Shown piece after piece: positions 54,167 through 62,011 of a stretch of 64,000 nt of DNA (positions within the stretch are counted from its first letter, which is position 1; every line of letters starts with the position of its first letter). The stretch is taken from the NCBI RefSeq assembly GCF_025971925.1, contig NZ_JAPDHV010000010.1, positions 1 through 64,000 of the forward strand, written 5' to 3'. The DNA comes from Chryseobacterium oryctis. Its GTDB lineage: Bacteria > Bacteroidota > Bacteroidia > Flavobacteriales > Weeksellaceae. Under the pieces are notes generated by a model that was given only the letters and a program-made list of their open reading frames with translations, ran no database searches and was not told the origin of the DNA. The translations under genes were made by a program, and so were the position numbers.

Positions 54167-55249
54167 CTATAAAACCTTTTCTAAAATTCGGATGTAAATT
54201 TCAATTCCTTCCTCTATTTCATTTATATATATGTATTCATCCGCAGTATGAGAACGCCTACTATCACCCGGACCAATTTTCACAGATGCACACGGAATTA
54301 TTGCTTGGTCTGAAGATGTTGGCGAACCGTAAATTGTCCTGCCAATTTCTAATCCTGCCTGTACAAACGGATGTTCTTTTTCAATTTTTGAAGAATTTAA
54401 CCTCAATGACCTCGCCTTTAAATCAGATTTCATTTGTGACTGAATAATTTCAAAAACCTCTCTGTTTGAATATTCATCTGTAACTCTCACATCCAGAGTG
54501 AAAGCACAAGATTCCGGAACTACATTATGCTGAACTCCCGCATGAATTCCCGATAAAGTAACTTTAACCTCCCCTAAATATTCTGAAACTTTTGGAAATT
54601 TGAAATTTAAAATATTCTGCAAATCTTCCATACATTTCACAATCGAGTTATCGTCATTAGGATGAGCAGCGTGAGAAGGAGTTCCTTTCATTTCCCCATC
54701 AATTACCAAAAGTCCTTTTTCTGCAATCGCTAAATTCATCTGCGTTGGTTCACCCACAATAGCGAGTTCTACATTTGGTAGTTGAGGAAAAAGAGCTTCA
54801 ATGCCGTCAAAACCTGAAATCTCCTCCTCTGCCGTCAAAGCAATAACTAAATTATATTTTAAATCTTCTTTTTCATAAAAATGTAAAAAAACCTGCGCCA
54901 TAGAAACCAAAGAGGCTCCTGCATCATTACTTCCCAAACCAAATAATTTTCCATCTTTTTCGACAGGTAAAAACGGGTCTAAAGTATAGGCTTTATTAGG
55001 TTTTACTGTGTCATGATGTGTATTTAACAAAATTGAAGGCTTGAATACATCAAAATGCTTGTTAACCGCCCAAATATTATTTTTGAAACGCTTCGTAGGA
55101 ATTTGATGTTTATTAAAAAAATTCTCAATTTCTACAGAAGTATTATACTCATCTTTGCTGAAAGACGGAATTTCAATCAGTTTTTTGAGCAGCTCAACTG
55201 CGTTATTCAGTAATTCATTTTTGTTATAAACAGATTTCGGTTCCTGCAT
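54167..55249 (-). CDS. M20 deacylase of arginine synthesis (ArgE-like)
   Basis: A 360-aa zinc hydrolase of the M20/ArgE-DapE group. Metal-site motifs are LNTHHDTVKPN, GLGSNDAGASL and LTAEEEISG, with the dimerisation domain at about 175-290. Within this operon it should remove the N-acyl group from N-acyl-citrulline or N-acyl-ornithine. Since the carbamoyltransferase looks succinyl-specific, N-succinylcitrulline is the likely substrate; this is inference. The gene overlaps the end of argB by 26 bp, showing tight coupling. Confidence 0.9.
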   Translation of the reverse strand: MQEPKSVYNKNELLNNAVELLKKLIEIPSFSKDEYNTSVEIENFFNKHQIPTKRFKNNIWAVNKHFDVFKPSILLNTHHDTVKPNKAYTLDPFLPVEKDGKLFGLGSNDAGASLVSMAQVFLHFYEKEDLKYNLVIALTAEEEISGFDGIEALFPQLPNVELAIVGEPTQMNLAIAEKGLLVIDGEMKGTPSHAAHPNDDNSIVKCMEDLQNILNFKFPKVSEYLGEVKVTLSGIHAGVQHNVVPESCAFTLDVRVTDEYSNREVFEIIQSQMKSDLKARSLRLNSSKIEKEHPFVQAGLEIGRTIYGSPTSSDQAIIPCASVKIGPGDSRRSHTADEYIYINEIEEGIEIYIRILEKVL

Positions 55250-56018
55250 GATGGTTTTCTATATGGTTTTTTAGTTGGGTTTCTTTAATTAAGAATACTT
55301 TATTCACGTTATTTTTTACAGCTCCGAGAGCATTTTCCAGCTTGGGTAAAATTCCTTTATGTAACTTTCCTTCTTCTTTTAATATTGAAAATTCTTCTTC
55401 AGAAACAGTTTTTATCACAGATTTCGGATTATCTACATCTCCTAAAACCCCTTCTTTATCAAAGCAATACAATAATTCCACTTCATATTTTGAAGATAAG
55501 GACTGTGCGATTACCGAAGCGATTGTATCTGCATTGGTATTTAAAAGATTGCCTTTTTTGTCATGGGTAATTGCAGAAAAAACAGGAGTAAGACTAAGTT
55601 TAAGAAGTTTATTAATCAATTTTCTGTTTACGCTTTTTTCTTCAACATCTCCTACAAACCCAAAATCAATTTCCGCATTTTTTCTTTTTTTAGCTTTAAT
55701 CAAATTAGCATCTGCTCCCGAAAAACCTATTGCTTTACACTTCTTTTGCTGAAGTTTTGCCACAATATTTTTATTGATTCCTCCAGCATACACCATCGCT
55801 ACAATATCCAGAGTATCTTTGTCTGTAATTCTCCTTCCGTTGACCAATTTCTGTTCAATACCTAGTTTATCTGCCAAAGTTGTTGCTAATTTCCCTCCTC
55901 CATGAACCAAGATTTTCTTTTCTTTAATTTCAGAAAACTGCTCAAGAAACTGATTCAACAATTCATCATCATCAATCAAAGCACCCCCTATTTTCACAAC
56001 AAAAAGCTTCTCTTTCAT
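55224..56018 (-). CDS. argB: N-acetylglutamate kinase family (ArgB)
   Basis: A 264-aa amino-acid kinase that phosphorylates the acylated glutamate. The start MKEKLFVVKIGGALID and the later HGGGKLATTLADKLGIE and GKKRKNAEIDFG-like region are family features; Lys9 and Gly-rich loops of the ATP site are present. The ATG at 56018, 7 bp after the argF' stop, is favoured over an in-frame start 30 bp upstream that overlaps argF'. The true substrate here may be N-succinylglutamate. ArgB length is normal. Confidence 0.93.
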   Translation of the reverse strand: MKEKLFVVKIGGALIDDDELLNQFLEQFSEIKEKKILVHGGGKLATTLADKLGIEQKLVNGRRITDKDTLDIVAMVYAGGINKNIVAKLQQKKCKAIGFSGADANLIKAKKRKNAEIDFGFVGDVEEKSVNRKLINKLLKLSLTPVFSAITHDKKGNLLNTNADTIASVIAQSLSSKYEVELLYCFDKEGVLGDVDNPKSVIKTVSEEEFSILKEEGKLHKGILPKLENALGAVKNNVNKVFLIKETQLKNHIENHHAGTEICL

Positions 56019-56025
56019 GATGTTT

Positions 56026-56988
56026 TTATTTTCCTGAATTAATTTCATCTAAAATTTCACTGAACACTGTTTGTGCAGAGAAAATTCGGTTTTTTGCCTG
56101 TTGATAAATGATAGAATTTTCTCCATCCATCACTTCATCACTCAACTCCAAATTTCTTCGAACAGGAAGACAATGCATCACTTTAGCATTATTAGTATTT
56201 TTTAATTTTTCATTCGTCAACATCCAATCTTCTTTTACTTCAGGCATTTCCGCATAATCATCAAACGAAGACCAGTTTTTCACGTAAATGAAATCAGCGT
56301 CTTTGAATGCTTCTTCCTGATTGTGAATCACTGTTGTATCTTTAGTAAAGTTTTTATCTAAATCATAACCTTCAGGATTAGTAATAACAAAATCTACATC
56401 CATTTCCTGCATCCATTCTGTAAACGAGTTTCCTACAGCATGAGCAATTGGTTTAATATGTGGCGCCCAAGTAAGAACAACTTTCGGCTTACGTTCTTCA
56501 TTCCAGTTTTCTGTAATCGTGATGCAATCTGCCAAACTTTGAAGCGGGTGACGTGTTGCTGACTCCAAGGAAATAACAGGAACTTTTGCGTGTTTTTCAA
56601 ATTGGCTTAAAATGCTTTCATTAACGTCATCTTCTTTATTTTTCATTCCTGCAAAGCAACGAACTGCAATGATGTCACAATATTGATTCAGAACTTCTAT
56701 TGCATCTTTGATGTGTTCAACGGTATTTCCGTCCATAACAGCTCCGTCTGCAAATTCTAAATTCCAGGCTTCTTGTGCTGCATTTAAAGTCAGAACATTT
56801 AATCCTAAATTTTGAGCCGCAATCTGGCTGCTCAAACGGGTTCTCAAACTTGAATTTAAGAATACAAGTCCGATTGTTTTTCCTTTTCCTTTCTCTGTTT
56901 CGGAAAGAGGATTTTCTTTTATTTGTAAGGCTTTTTTTATGATTTGTTGTAAGTTTTCAATATCACTTACAGAAGTAAATTTTTTCAT
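56026..56988 (-). CDS. argF': N-succinyl/acetylornithine carbamoyltransferase (ArgF')
   Basis: A 320-aa transcarbamylase. The carbamoyl-phosphate loop is FLNSSLRTRLSS (43-54), the form of the acylornithine enzymes rather than the STRTR of ordinary ornithine enzymes. Residue 90 lies in MDGNTVEHI and is Val. In the Bacteroides fragilis succinylornithine enzyme this position is Pro90, and Glu there makes the enzyme acetyl-specific (published work on this family, from memory). Val therefore favours N-succinylornithine. HCLPVRRNLE near the C-terminus is the second signature. It belongs to the arginine operon, between argD and argB. Confidence 0.92.
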   Translation of the reverse strand: MKKFTSVSDIENLQQIIKKALQIKENPLSETEKGKGKTIGLVFLNSSLRTRLSSQIAAQNLGLNVLTLNAAQEAWNLEFADGAVMDGNTVEHIKDAIEVLNQYCDIIAVRCFAGMKNKEDDVNESILSQFEKHAKVPVISLESATRHPLQSLADCITITENWNEERKPKVVLTWAPHIKPIAHAVGNSFTEWMQEMDVDFVITNPEGYDLDKNFTKDTTVIHNQEEAFKDADFIYVKNWSSFDDYAEMPEVKEDWMLTNEKLKNTNNAKVMHCLPVRRNLELSDEVMDGENSIIYQQAKNRIFSAQTVFSEILDEINSGK

Positions 56989-57078
56989 TTGGTAATTTTA
57001 ATTTTTACAATGGACAAATGAAATATCCATTTCATTTTGAATTGATTTTCAGAGTTTTTTTAATCTGTATATTCTTTT

Positions 57079-57180
57079 CATTCCGACGAAGGAAGAATCT
57101 ATTAATGATATTAAAAAGAGATTCTTCACTCCACTTCTGAACTTCGTTCGTAAACCTTCAGTTTATACTCAGAATGACAA
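57079..57180. repeat. MITE-like palindromic repeat between argD and argF'
   Basis: Ends CATTCCGACGAAGG and TCAGAATGACA are imperfect inverted copies. Inside, AAGAATCT and AGATTCTT form a second palindrome. From memory, closely similar words recur widely in Chryseobacterium genomes. It sits inside the operon, in a 209-bp gap, without breaking gene order. Confidence 0.6.
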
Positions 57181-57197
57181 ACTGAACATTTTACAGC

Positions 57198-58337
57198 TTA
57201 TATATTTTCTAAAACAGTTTTTAAAGCATTGATAAATAAATCAGTTTCTTCATTTTTAATATTAAGCGCTGGAAGAATCCTTAAAACTGTTTTATCATTA
57301 GAATTTCCAGTGAAAATATGATGGTCATACAATAAACTTTTCCTCACTTCAGCACAATCTCTATCTAGTTCTATCCCAATCATAAGACCTTTTCTTCGGA
57401 TTGTTTTAATATGTGGAAAATCTTTAATTTCATTTTCAATATAATTGCCCATTTCACGAGCATTTTCAATAAGACTTTCATCTTTAATAACATCCAACAC
57501 CGCAATTGCAGCCGCACAAGCAAGATGATTTCCACCAAAAGTGGTTCCTAATAAACCATTACTTGCCTGAAATTTCGGATGAATTAAAACTCCTCCAATC
57601 GGAAAACCATTTCCCATTCCTTTAGCTGTTGTGATGATATCCGGTTCAATTCCGAATTCCTGATGTGCAAAGAAATATCCGCTTCTTCCGTAACCGGATT
57701 GTACTTCATCCAAAATCAAAACTGCATCATATTTCTCACACAATTCTTTGATTTTAGTTAAAAAATCAACTGTTGGAATCATAATTCCACCCACACCCTG
57801 AATTCCTTCTATAATGACGGATGAAATTTCAGCTCCGTGAGCTTTAAAAACTTCTTCAAGCTGTTCGATATTATTCCATTCGGACTTAATAAATCTTTCA
57901 TCATAATTTACCGGAGCTACAATTTTCGGATTATCTGTCACCGAAACTGCGGCTGAAGTTCTTCCATGAAATGAACCTGAGAAATATACAACTTTGCTTT
58001 TCCCGTTATGAAAAGAAGCCAATTTTAAAGCATTTTCATTTGCTTCCGCACCAGAATTACATAAAAACAGATTATACTCTTGTAAACCAGAAAGTTCACC
58101 TAACTTTTCAGCTAATTCTGTCTGCAAGGAATTTTGAACGGAATTTGAGTAAAAAGATATTTTATCTAATTGTTCTTTAAGTTTGTTTTGATAATACGGA
58201 TGATTGTGACCAATAGAAATCACCGCGTGACCTCCATAAAAATCGAGATATTTTTCTCCTTTTTCGTCCCAAAGAAATGAACCTTGAGCTTTAATTGGAT
58301 TTATGTTGAATAATGGGTATACGTTGAATAAATTCAT
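57198..58337 (-). CDS. argD: Acylornithine aminotransferase (ArgD)
   Basis: A 379-aa class III PLP aminotransferase that converts N-acyl-glutamate semialdehyde to N-acyl-ornithine. GSFHGRTSAAVSVT, LILDEVQSGYGRSGYFF and the PLP-lysine motif TTAKGMGNGFPIGG are intact; FLCNSGAEANENALKLA is a family signature. Its place in the arginine operon between argC and argF' makes ArgD more likely than ornithine or succinyl catabolic aminotransferases. Length is slightly short (400 aa usual). Confidence 0.93.
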   Translation of the reverse strand: MNLFNVYPLFNINPIKAQGSFLWDEKGEKYLDFYGGHAVISIGHNHPYYQNKLKEQLDKISFYSNSVQNSLQTELAEKLGELSGLQEYNLFLCNSGAEANENALKLASFHNGKSKVVYFSGSFHGRTSAAVSVTDNPKIVAPVNYDERFIKSEWNNIEQLEEVFKAHGAEISSVIIEGIQGVGGIMIPTVDFLTKIKELCEKYDAVLILDEVQSGYGRSGYFFAHQEFGIEPDIITTAKGMGNGFPIGGVLIHPKFQASNGLLGTTFGGNHLACAAAIAVLDVIKDESLIENAREMGNYIENEIKDFPHIKTIRRKGLMIGIELDRDCAEVRKSLLYDHHIFTGNSNDKTVLRILPALNIKNEETDLFINALKTVLENI

Positions 58338-58359
58338 TTTTTTGTTTTTTTATATTTTT

Positions 58360-58566
58360 CTTTTGTCTTAAAACAAAAGAAACAAAAGTTCAAGACTGGA
58401 AACTTCCGTTAAAAATTTAAATTGAATCCTAAAATTCCCAAAACTCGCACGAATTGAGGATTTGTTCTTCGATTGAAATTTTGCCTCGTGCTCAAACAGT
58501 GGGAATTTCTTAACGGATTAAATATAAATTTTCTTAACACTCCATTTTCCTAGGTCAGTTTAATTA
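58360..58566 (-). repeat. Structured repeat element, copy B, in the arginine operon
   Basis: About 207 bp homologous to copy A at 53911-54115. Stems: CTTTTGT with ACAAAAG; CCGTTAA with TTAACGG; AAATTCCCA (58432-58440) with TGGGAATTT (58500-58508); GCACGA (58447-58452) with TCGTGC (58486-58491). Relative to copy A, three base pairs in these stems have changed on both sides. It lies between argC and argD in the same orientation as copy A. Confidence 0.75.
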
Positions 58567-58603
58567 GAGTTTTTAAAATTAAAAATTGACTTTTAAGTTC
58601 TTT

Positions 58604-59566
58604 TTAAAATGCAATCGGTTTTAAGTTTAAACCCAAGTTTTCTTCCCAACCCATTGCAATGTTCATATTTTGAACAGCCTGTCCGGATGCTCCTTTCAAC
58701 AAATTGTCAATCGCTGAGTGAATCACGGCAACATTTCCACTCTTTTCAATTTGGATCACACAGCGATTGGTATTGACAACCTGTTTTAAATCAATAGGTT
58801 TTTCACTTATCTTTGCAAAAGGTTCATCTGCATAAAAATCTTTATACAATTGCTCAATGTCTGAAAGTTCTAAATCCGTTTTCACTGTGGAACTTGTAAA
58901 AATTCCTCTCGCAAAATCACCTCTCCATGGAATAAAATTTAGACTGATTTCATTATTGTTAAAAGAAACCAATTGCTGTAAAATCTCTTCTACATGCTGA
59001 TGTTTCAAAGTTTTATATGCCGAAATATTATCATTCCTCCAAGTAAAATGCGTGGTTGATTGTAAAGACTGACCTGCACCTGTAGAACCTGTAATTCCTG
59101 TTGTATAAACCTCATTCAGCAACCCTTTTTGAGCTAAAGGAAGCAAAGCGAGTTGAATTGAAGTTGCAAAACACCCAGGATTCGCAATACTTTTAGATCC
59201 TGAAAGTTGCTTTTTGTTGATTTCAGGCAATCCGTAGATAAAATTTCTGCTTCCGAAATTTCCATTTAAACGGAAATCGTTTCCTAAATCAATGATTAAC
59301 GTTTCATCTTTTACAGGATTCTGATTCAACCAATTTTCACTTTCTTTATGCGGAAGACACAAAAAAAGAATGTCTACATCTTCAGGTTGATCCGTTAAAA
59401 CCACATCACAAACCGTCGTCAAATCCGGGTACAAGTCTGAAATTTTTGTTCCCGAATTCGAACGACTATATAAAAAACTCAATATAACCTTGGGATGAAA
59501 GGCCAACAAACGCACCAATTCGCTTCCTGTGTAACCGTTTGCTCCTACAATTCCTACCTTCTTCAT
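58604..59566 (-). CDS. argC: N-acetyl-gamma-glutamyl-phosphate reductase (ArgC)
   Basis: A 320-aa NADP-dependent reductase that turns acyl-glutamyl phosphate into the semialdehyde. The Rossmann motif GIVGANGYTGSELVRLL opens the protein, the catalytic Cys is in SIANPGCFATSIQ (about 133) and TGSTGAGQS follows. The start overlaps the argG stop by 4 bp. It is followed by the structured repeat element before argD. Confidence 0.95.
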   Translation of the reverse strand: MKKVGIVGANGYTGSELVRLLAFHPKVILSFLYSRSNSGTKISDLYPDLTTVCDVVLTDQPEDVDILFLCLPHKESENWLNQNPVKDETLIIDLGNDFRLNGNFGSRNFIYGLPEINKKQLSGSKSIANPGCFATSIQLALLPLAQKGLLNEVYTTGITGSTGAGQSLQSTTHFTWRNDNISAYKTLKHQHVEEILQQLVSFNNNEISLNFIPWRGDFARGIFTSSTVKTDLELSDIEQLYKDFYADEPFAKISEKPIDLKQVVNTNRCVIQIEKSGNVAVIHSAIDNLLKGASGQAVQNMNIAMGWEENLGLNLKPIAF

Positions 59567-60759
59567 CCTTCTACCTTATTAATCTGATGATATATATTTA
59601 AAGAGTTGCTTACGATTTTTGTGTATCCTTTTACATCTTCTCCCGTCCAGGCTCTGTTTGCTTCACCATAACTTCCAAATTTATCAGACATTAAATCGTG
59701 CTTGGATTCAATTCCATTTAAAATAAATCGGTAAGGATGAAGAGTTATAAAAACTTTTCCGCTCACTGTTTTTTGAGAATCAATCAAGAAATATTCAATA
59801 TTTCTCATTACCGGGTCTAAGAAAAGTGCTTCGTGAAGCCAGTTTCCGTACCAATCTGATAATTGAGATTTCATCATTTGCTGATATTTTGAAAGCGTAT
59901 GTTTTTCCAATAAATGATGTGCTTTGATGATTACAGAAGCTGCTGCAGCTTCAAAACCTACTCTTCCTTTAATTCCAACAATTGTATCTCCAACGTGAAT
60001 ATCACGACCAATTCCGTAAACCGAAGCTAATTTTTCTATTTTTTGAATAGCATAAACAGGATGTTCAAAATTTCCCCCATTCACCGCAACAATTTCTCCT
60101 TCTTTAAATTCTATTTCCAATTCTGAAGGTTCTGTTTTTTCAACTTGTGAAGGAAAGGCTTCTTCAGGAAGATAATTTCTTGAAGTCAGAGTTTCTTTTC
60201 CACCTACCGAAGTTCCCCACAATCCTTTATTTACAGAATATTGAGCTTTCTGAAATTCCATTTCATAACCATGATTTTTCAAAAATTCGATTTCTTCTTC
60301 ACGAGAAAGAGTCATATCGCGAATCGGCGTAATGATTTCAACATTCGGACACATTACCTGAAAAATCAGATCAAAACGAACCTGGTCATTTCCGGCTCCA
60401 GTACTTCCGTGTGCGATAGCATCCGCATTAATTTCAATAGCATATTTAGCAATTTCCTGCGCCTGAATCGTACGTTCAGCACTTACTGACAACGGATAAG
60501 TGTTATTTTTCAAAACATTTCCGAAAATCAGATATTTTACACAAGAATTATAATAATCTTCCTGAGCATCAACACACCTGTATTCTTTAACACCAAGATT
60601 CAAGGCTTTTTTCTCCAACTCTTTTTCTTCTTCTTTAGAAAAACCTCCGGTGTTTACAGTTACCGCATAAACATCATATCCTAATATTTCACTAAGATAT
60701 TTAGCACAATAAGAAGTATCTAATCCTCCACTAAACGCTAAGATGACTTTCTTTTTCAT
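59563..60759 (-). CDS. argG: Argininosuccinate synthase (ArgG)
   Basis: A 398-aa ligase joining citrulline and aspartate. The PP-loop ATP motif AFSGGLDTSYC (9-19) is intact, with AHGSTGAGNDQVRFD (about 115-129) and TSVGGKETLTSR. Its start overlaps the upstream GNAT stop by 29 bp and its stop overlaps argC by 4 bp, so the first three genes are translationally coupled. Confidence 0.96.
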   Translation of the reverse strand: MKKKVILAFSGGLDTSYCAKYLSEILGYDVYAVTVNTGGFSKEEEKELEKKALNLGVKEYRCVDAQEDYYNSCVKYLIFGNVLKNNTYPLSVSAERTIQAQEIAKYAIEINADAIAHGSTGAGNDQVRFDLIFQVMCPNVEIITPIRDMTLSREEEIEFLKNHGYEMEFQKAQYSVNKGLWGTSVGGKETLTSRNYLPEEAFPSQVEKTEPSELEIEFKEGEIVAVNGGNFEHPVYAIQKIEKLASVYGIGRDIHVGDTIVGIKGRVGFEAAAASVIIKAHHLLEKHTLSKYQQMMKSQLSDWYGNWLHEALFLDPVMRNIEYFLIDSQKTVSGKVFITLHPYRFILNGIESKHDLMSDKFGSYGEANRAWTGEDVKGYTKIVSNSLNIYHQINKVEG

Positions 60760-61330
60760 TATTATATTGATTTTCAGGTTGATTATTTACAACACTATTT
60801 GTTTTATTGTTTTCAGGATCGAAAAGCATTGCAGTACAAAGACAATTTTTACGTTCCTTTTTCATTAAAATTTCATAATTCACACAGTTTTTACAACCAT
60901 TCCAAAATTCTTCATCCTGCGTAAGTTCTGAGTAAATAACTGGCTTGTAACCTAGATCACTGTTAATTTTCATCACAGCTAGACCTGTTGTAAGTCCAAA
61001 AACTTTTGCATTCGGAAATTTTTCTCTAGATAATTGGAAAACCCTATTTTTTATTAAAGTAGCAACTCCCCTGTTCCTGAATTTCGGAGAAACTATAAGT
61101 CCTGAGTTAGCTACAAACTTGCCATGTGACCAGGTTTCTATATAGCAGAAACCCACCCATTCGCTATTTTCAGTGGCAATCACAGCATTGCCTTCCGAAA
61201 TCTTTTTACTCAAGTATTCTATAGAACGTTTTGCAATCCCCGTTCCTCTACGCTGTGCAGAATCATACATTTCCTGCTGTATTTCACTCACATACATCAA
61301 ATGTATGGATGAGGAAATTTCTATTTCCAT
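60731..61330 (-). CDS. GNAT acyltransferase heading the arginine operon (likely N-acylglutamate synthase)
   Basis: A 199-aa GNAT protein, first gene of the operon. The acyl-CoA-binding motif is RNRGVATLIKNRVFQL (about 86-101). It is far shorter than ArgA and lacks the kinase-like domain. The position predicts the first step, transfer of a succinyl or acetyl group to glutamate. The C-terminal part has Cys146, Cys149, Cys163 and Cys165 (CxxC, CxC), a possible zinc site that is unusual in GNAT enzymes. The ATG at 61330 lies about 15 bp from the predicted transcript start. Confidence 0.78.
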   Translation of the reverse strand: MEIEISSSIHLMYVSEIQQEMYDSAQRRGTGIAKRSIEYLSKKISEGNAVIATENSEWVGFCYIETWSHGKFVANSGLIVSPKFRNRGVATLIKNRVFQLSREKFPNAKVFGLTTGLAVMKINSDLGYKPVIYSELTQDEEFWNGCKNCVNYEILMKKERKNCLCTAMLFDPENNKTNSVVNNQPENQYNNEKESHLSV

Positions 61331-61351
61331 TTATTTATCTAAATTTTTTGG

Positions 61352-61383
61352 CAAATTTAAAATATAATAACTTTATAATCCAA
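61352..61383 (-). promoter_or_regulatory. Flavobacterial promoter of the arginine operon
   Basis: On the - strand TTG (61383-61381), 21 bp, TAAATTTG (61359-61352). The spacing is two longer than ideal. It would start the transcript about 15 bp before the first gene. No Arg-box-like palindrome was recognised. Confidence 0.6.
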
Positions 61384-61444
61384 ATTAAAAAGATATTTTT
61401 TTTGTTTAAATAAAATTAACAGGTAAAATTATCTTTATTGAAAA

Positions 61445-61479
61445 TTATATATTTGCTAAATTATTATATATTTGCTAAA
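61445..61479 (+). promoter_or_regulatory. Tandem direct repeats carrying two -7 boxes
   Basis: TTATATATTTGCTAAA occurs twice (61445-61460 and 61464-61479), 19 bp apart. Each contains TATATTTG, a perfect -7 box. The second copy ends 11 bp before the ATG of the zinc-ribbon HTH gene. This may be a pair of start sites or an operator through which the HTH protein controls itself. Confidence 0.6.
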
Positions 61480-61490
61480 AAGATATAGTT

Positions 61491-61907
61491 ATGGAAAATA
61501 ACTGTCCTAAATGCAATGGTAATAAAATTGTAAAAAGTGGGATAATCAACAATAAACAAAGATTTCACTGCAAAGATTGCAACTACTATTTTACAGTTAA
61601 AAAGTTAGGAAAACAAATCGATGATTACTATGTAACTAAAGCCCTCCAACTCTATCTTGAAGGTCTAAGCTATCGTGAAATAGAAAGAATTTTAGGCGTT
61701 TCTCATGTAACCATAAGTTCATGGATAAAAAAATACAATATAGTAAGACCTCCTCATTCAGAATTCCATCCTGTATACAAAATATTGAAACAAAATGAGT
61801 TAATAGACTATATTTCCCATGAAGAAAACATTAAAGATTCAGGTATAATTATTACTCAATTTGCCGACAAATACATGCTTATAAAATGGGAACGTTTTAA
61901 AAAGTAA
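61491..61907 (+). CDS. Zinc-ribbon HTH protein (IS1 InsA-like, domesticated)
   Basis: A 138-aa protein. Residues 5-30 are a zinc ribbon (CPKC and CKDC), as in IS1/IS1595 InsA-type proteins, and about 52-80 a helix-turn-helix (YLEGLSYREIERILGVSHVTISSW). The C-terminal 50 residues match no transposase catalytic region that I know. No DDE partner, inverted repeats or target duplication flank it. It is followed at 104 bp by the porin and transporter genes, so a local regulator derived from a transposase is the best reading. Confidence 0.75.
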   Translation: MENNCPKCNGNKIVKSGIINNKQRFHCKDCNYYFTVKKLGKQIDDYYVTKALQLYLEGLSYREIERILGVSHVTISSWIKKYNIVRPPHSEFHPVYKILKQNELIDYISHEENIKDSGIIITQFADKYMLIKWERFKK

Positions 61908-61972
61908 AGACAAAACTATATATTAACCAATAATATATATTAAATTTCCTTAAACAAATTATTAATTACAAC

Positions 61973-61998
61973 TTGGTATTCACAAAAAATAATACCAA
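61973..61998. promoter_or_regulatory. Inverted repeat upstream of the porin gene
   Basis: TTGGTATT (61973-61980) and AATACCAA (61991-61998) are separated by 10 bp and end 13 bp before the porin ATG. It could be an operator or a 5' RNA hairpin. Confidence 0.4.
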
Positions 61999-62011
61999 AA
62001 ATTGATAATTT

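Noticed and set aside
61491..61907. Active IS1-type insertion sequence
   Set aside because: Only the zinc ribbon and HTH are present. No InsB-like catalytic frame, inverted ends or target duplication were found.
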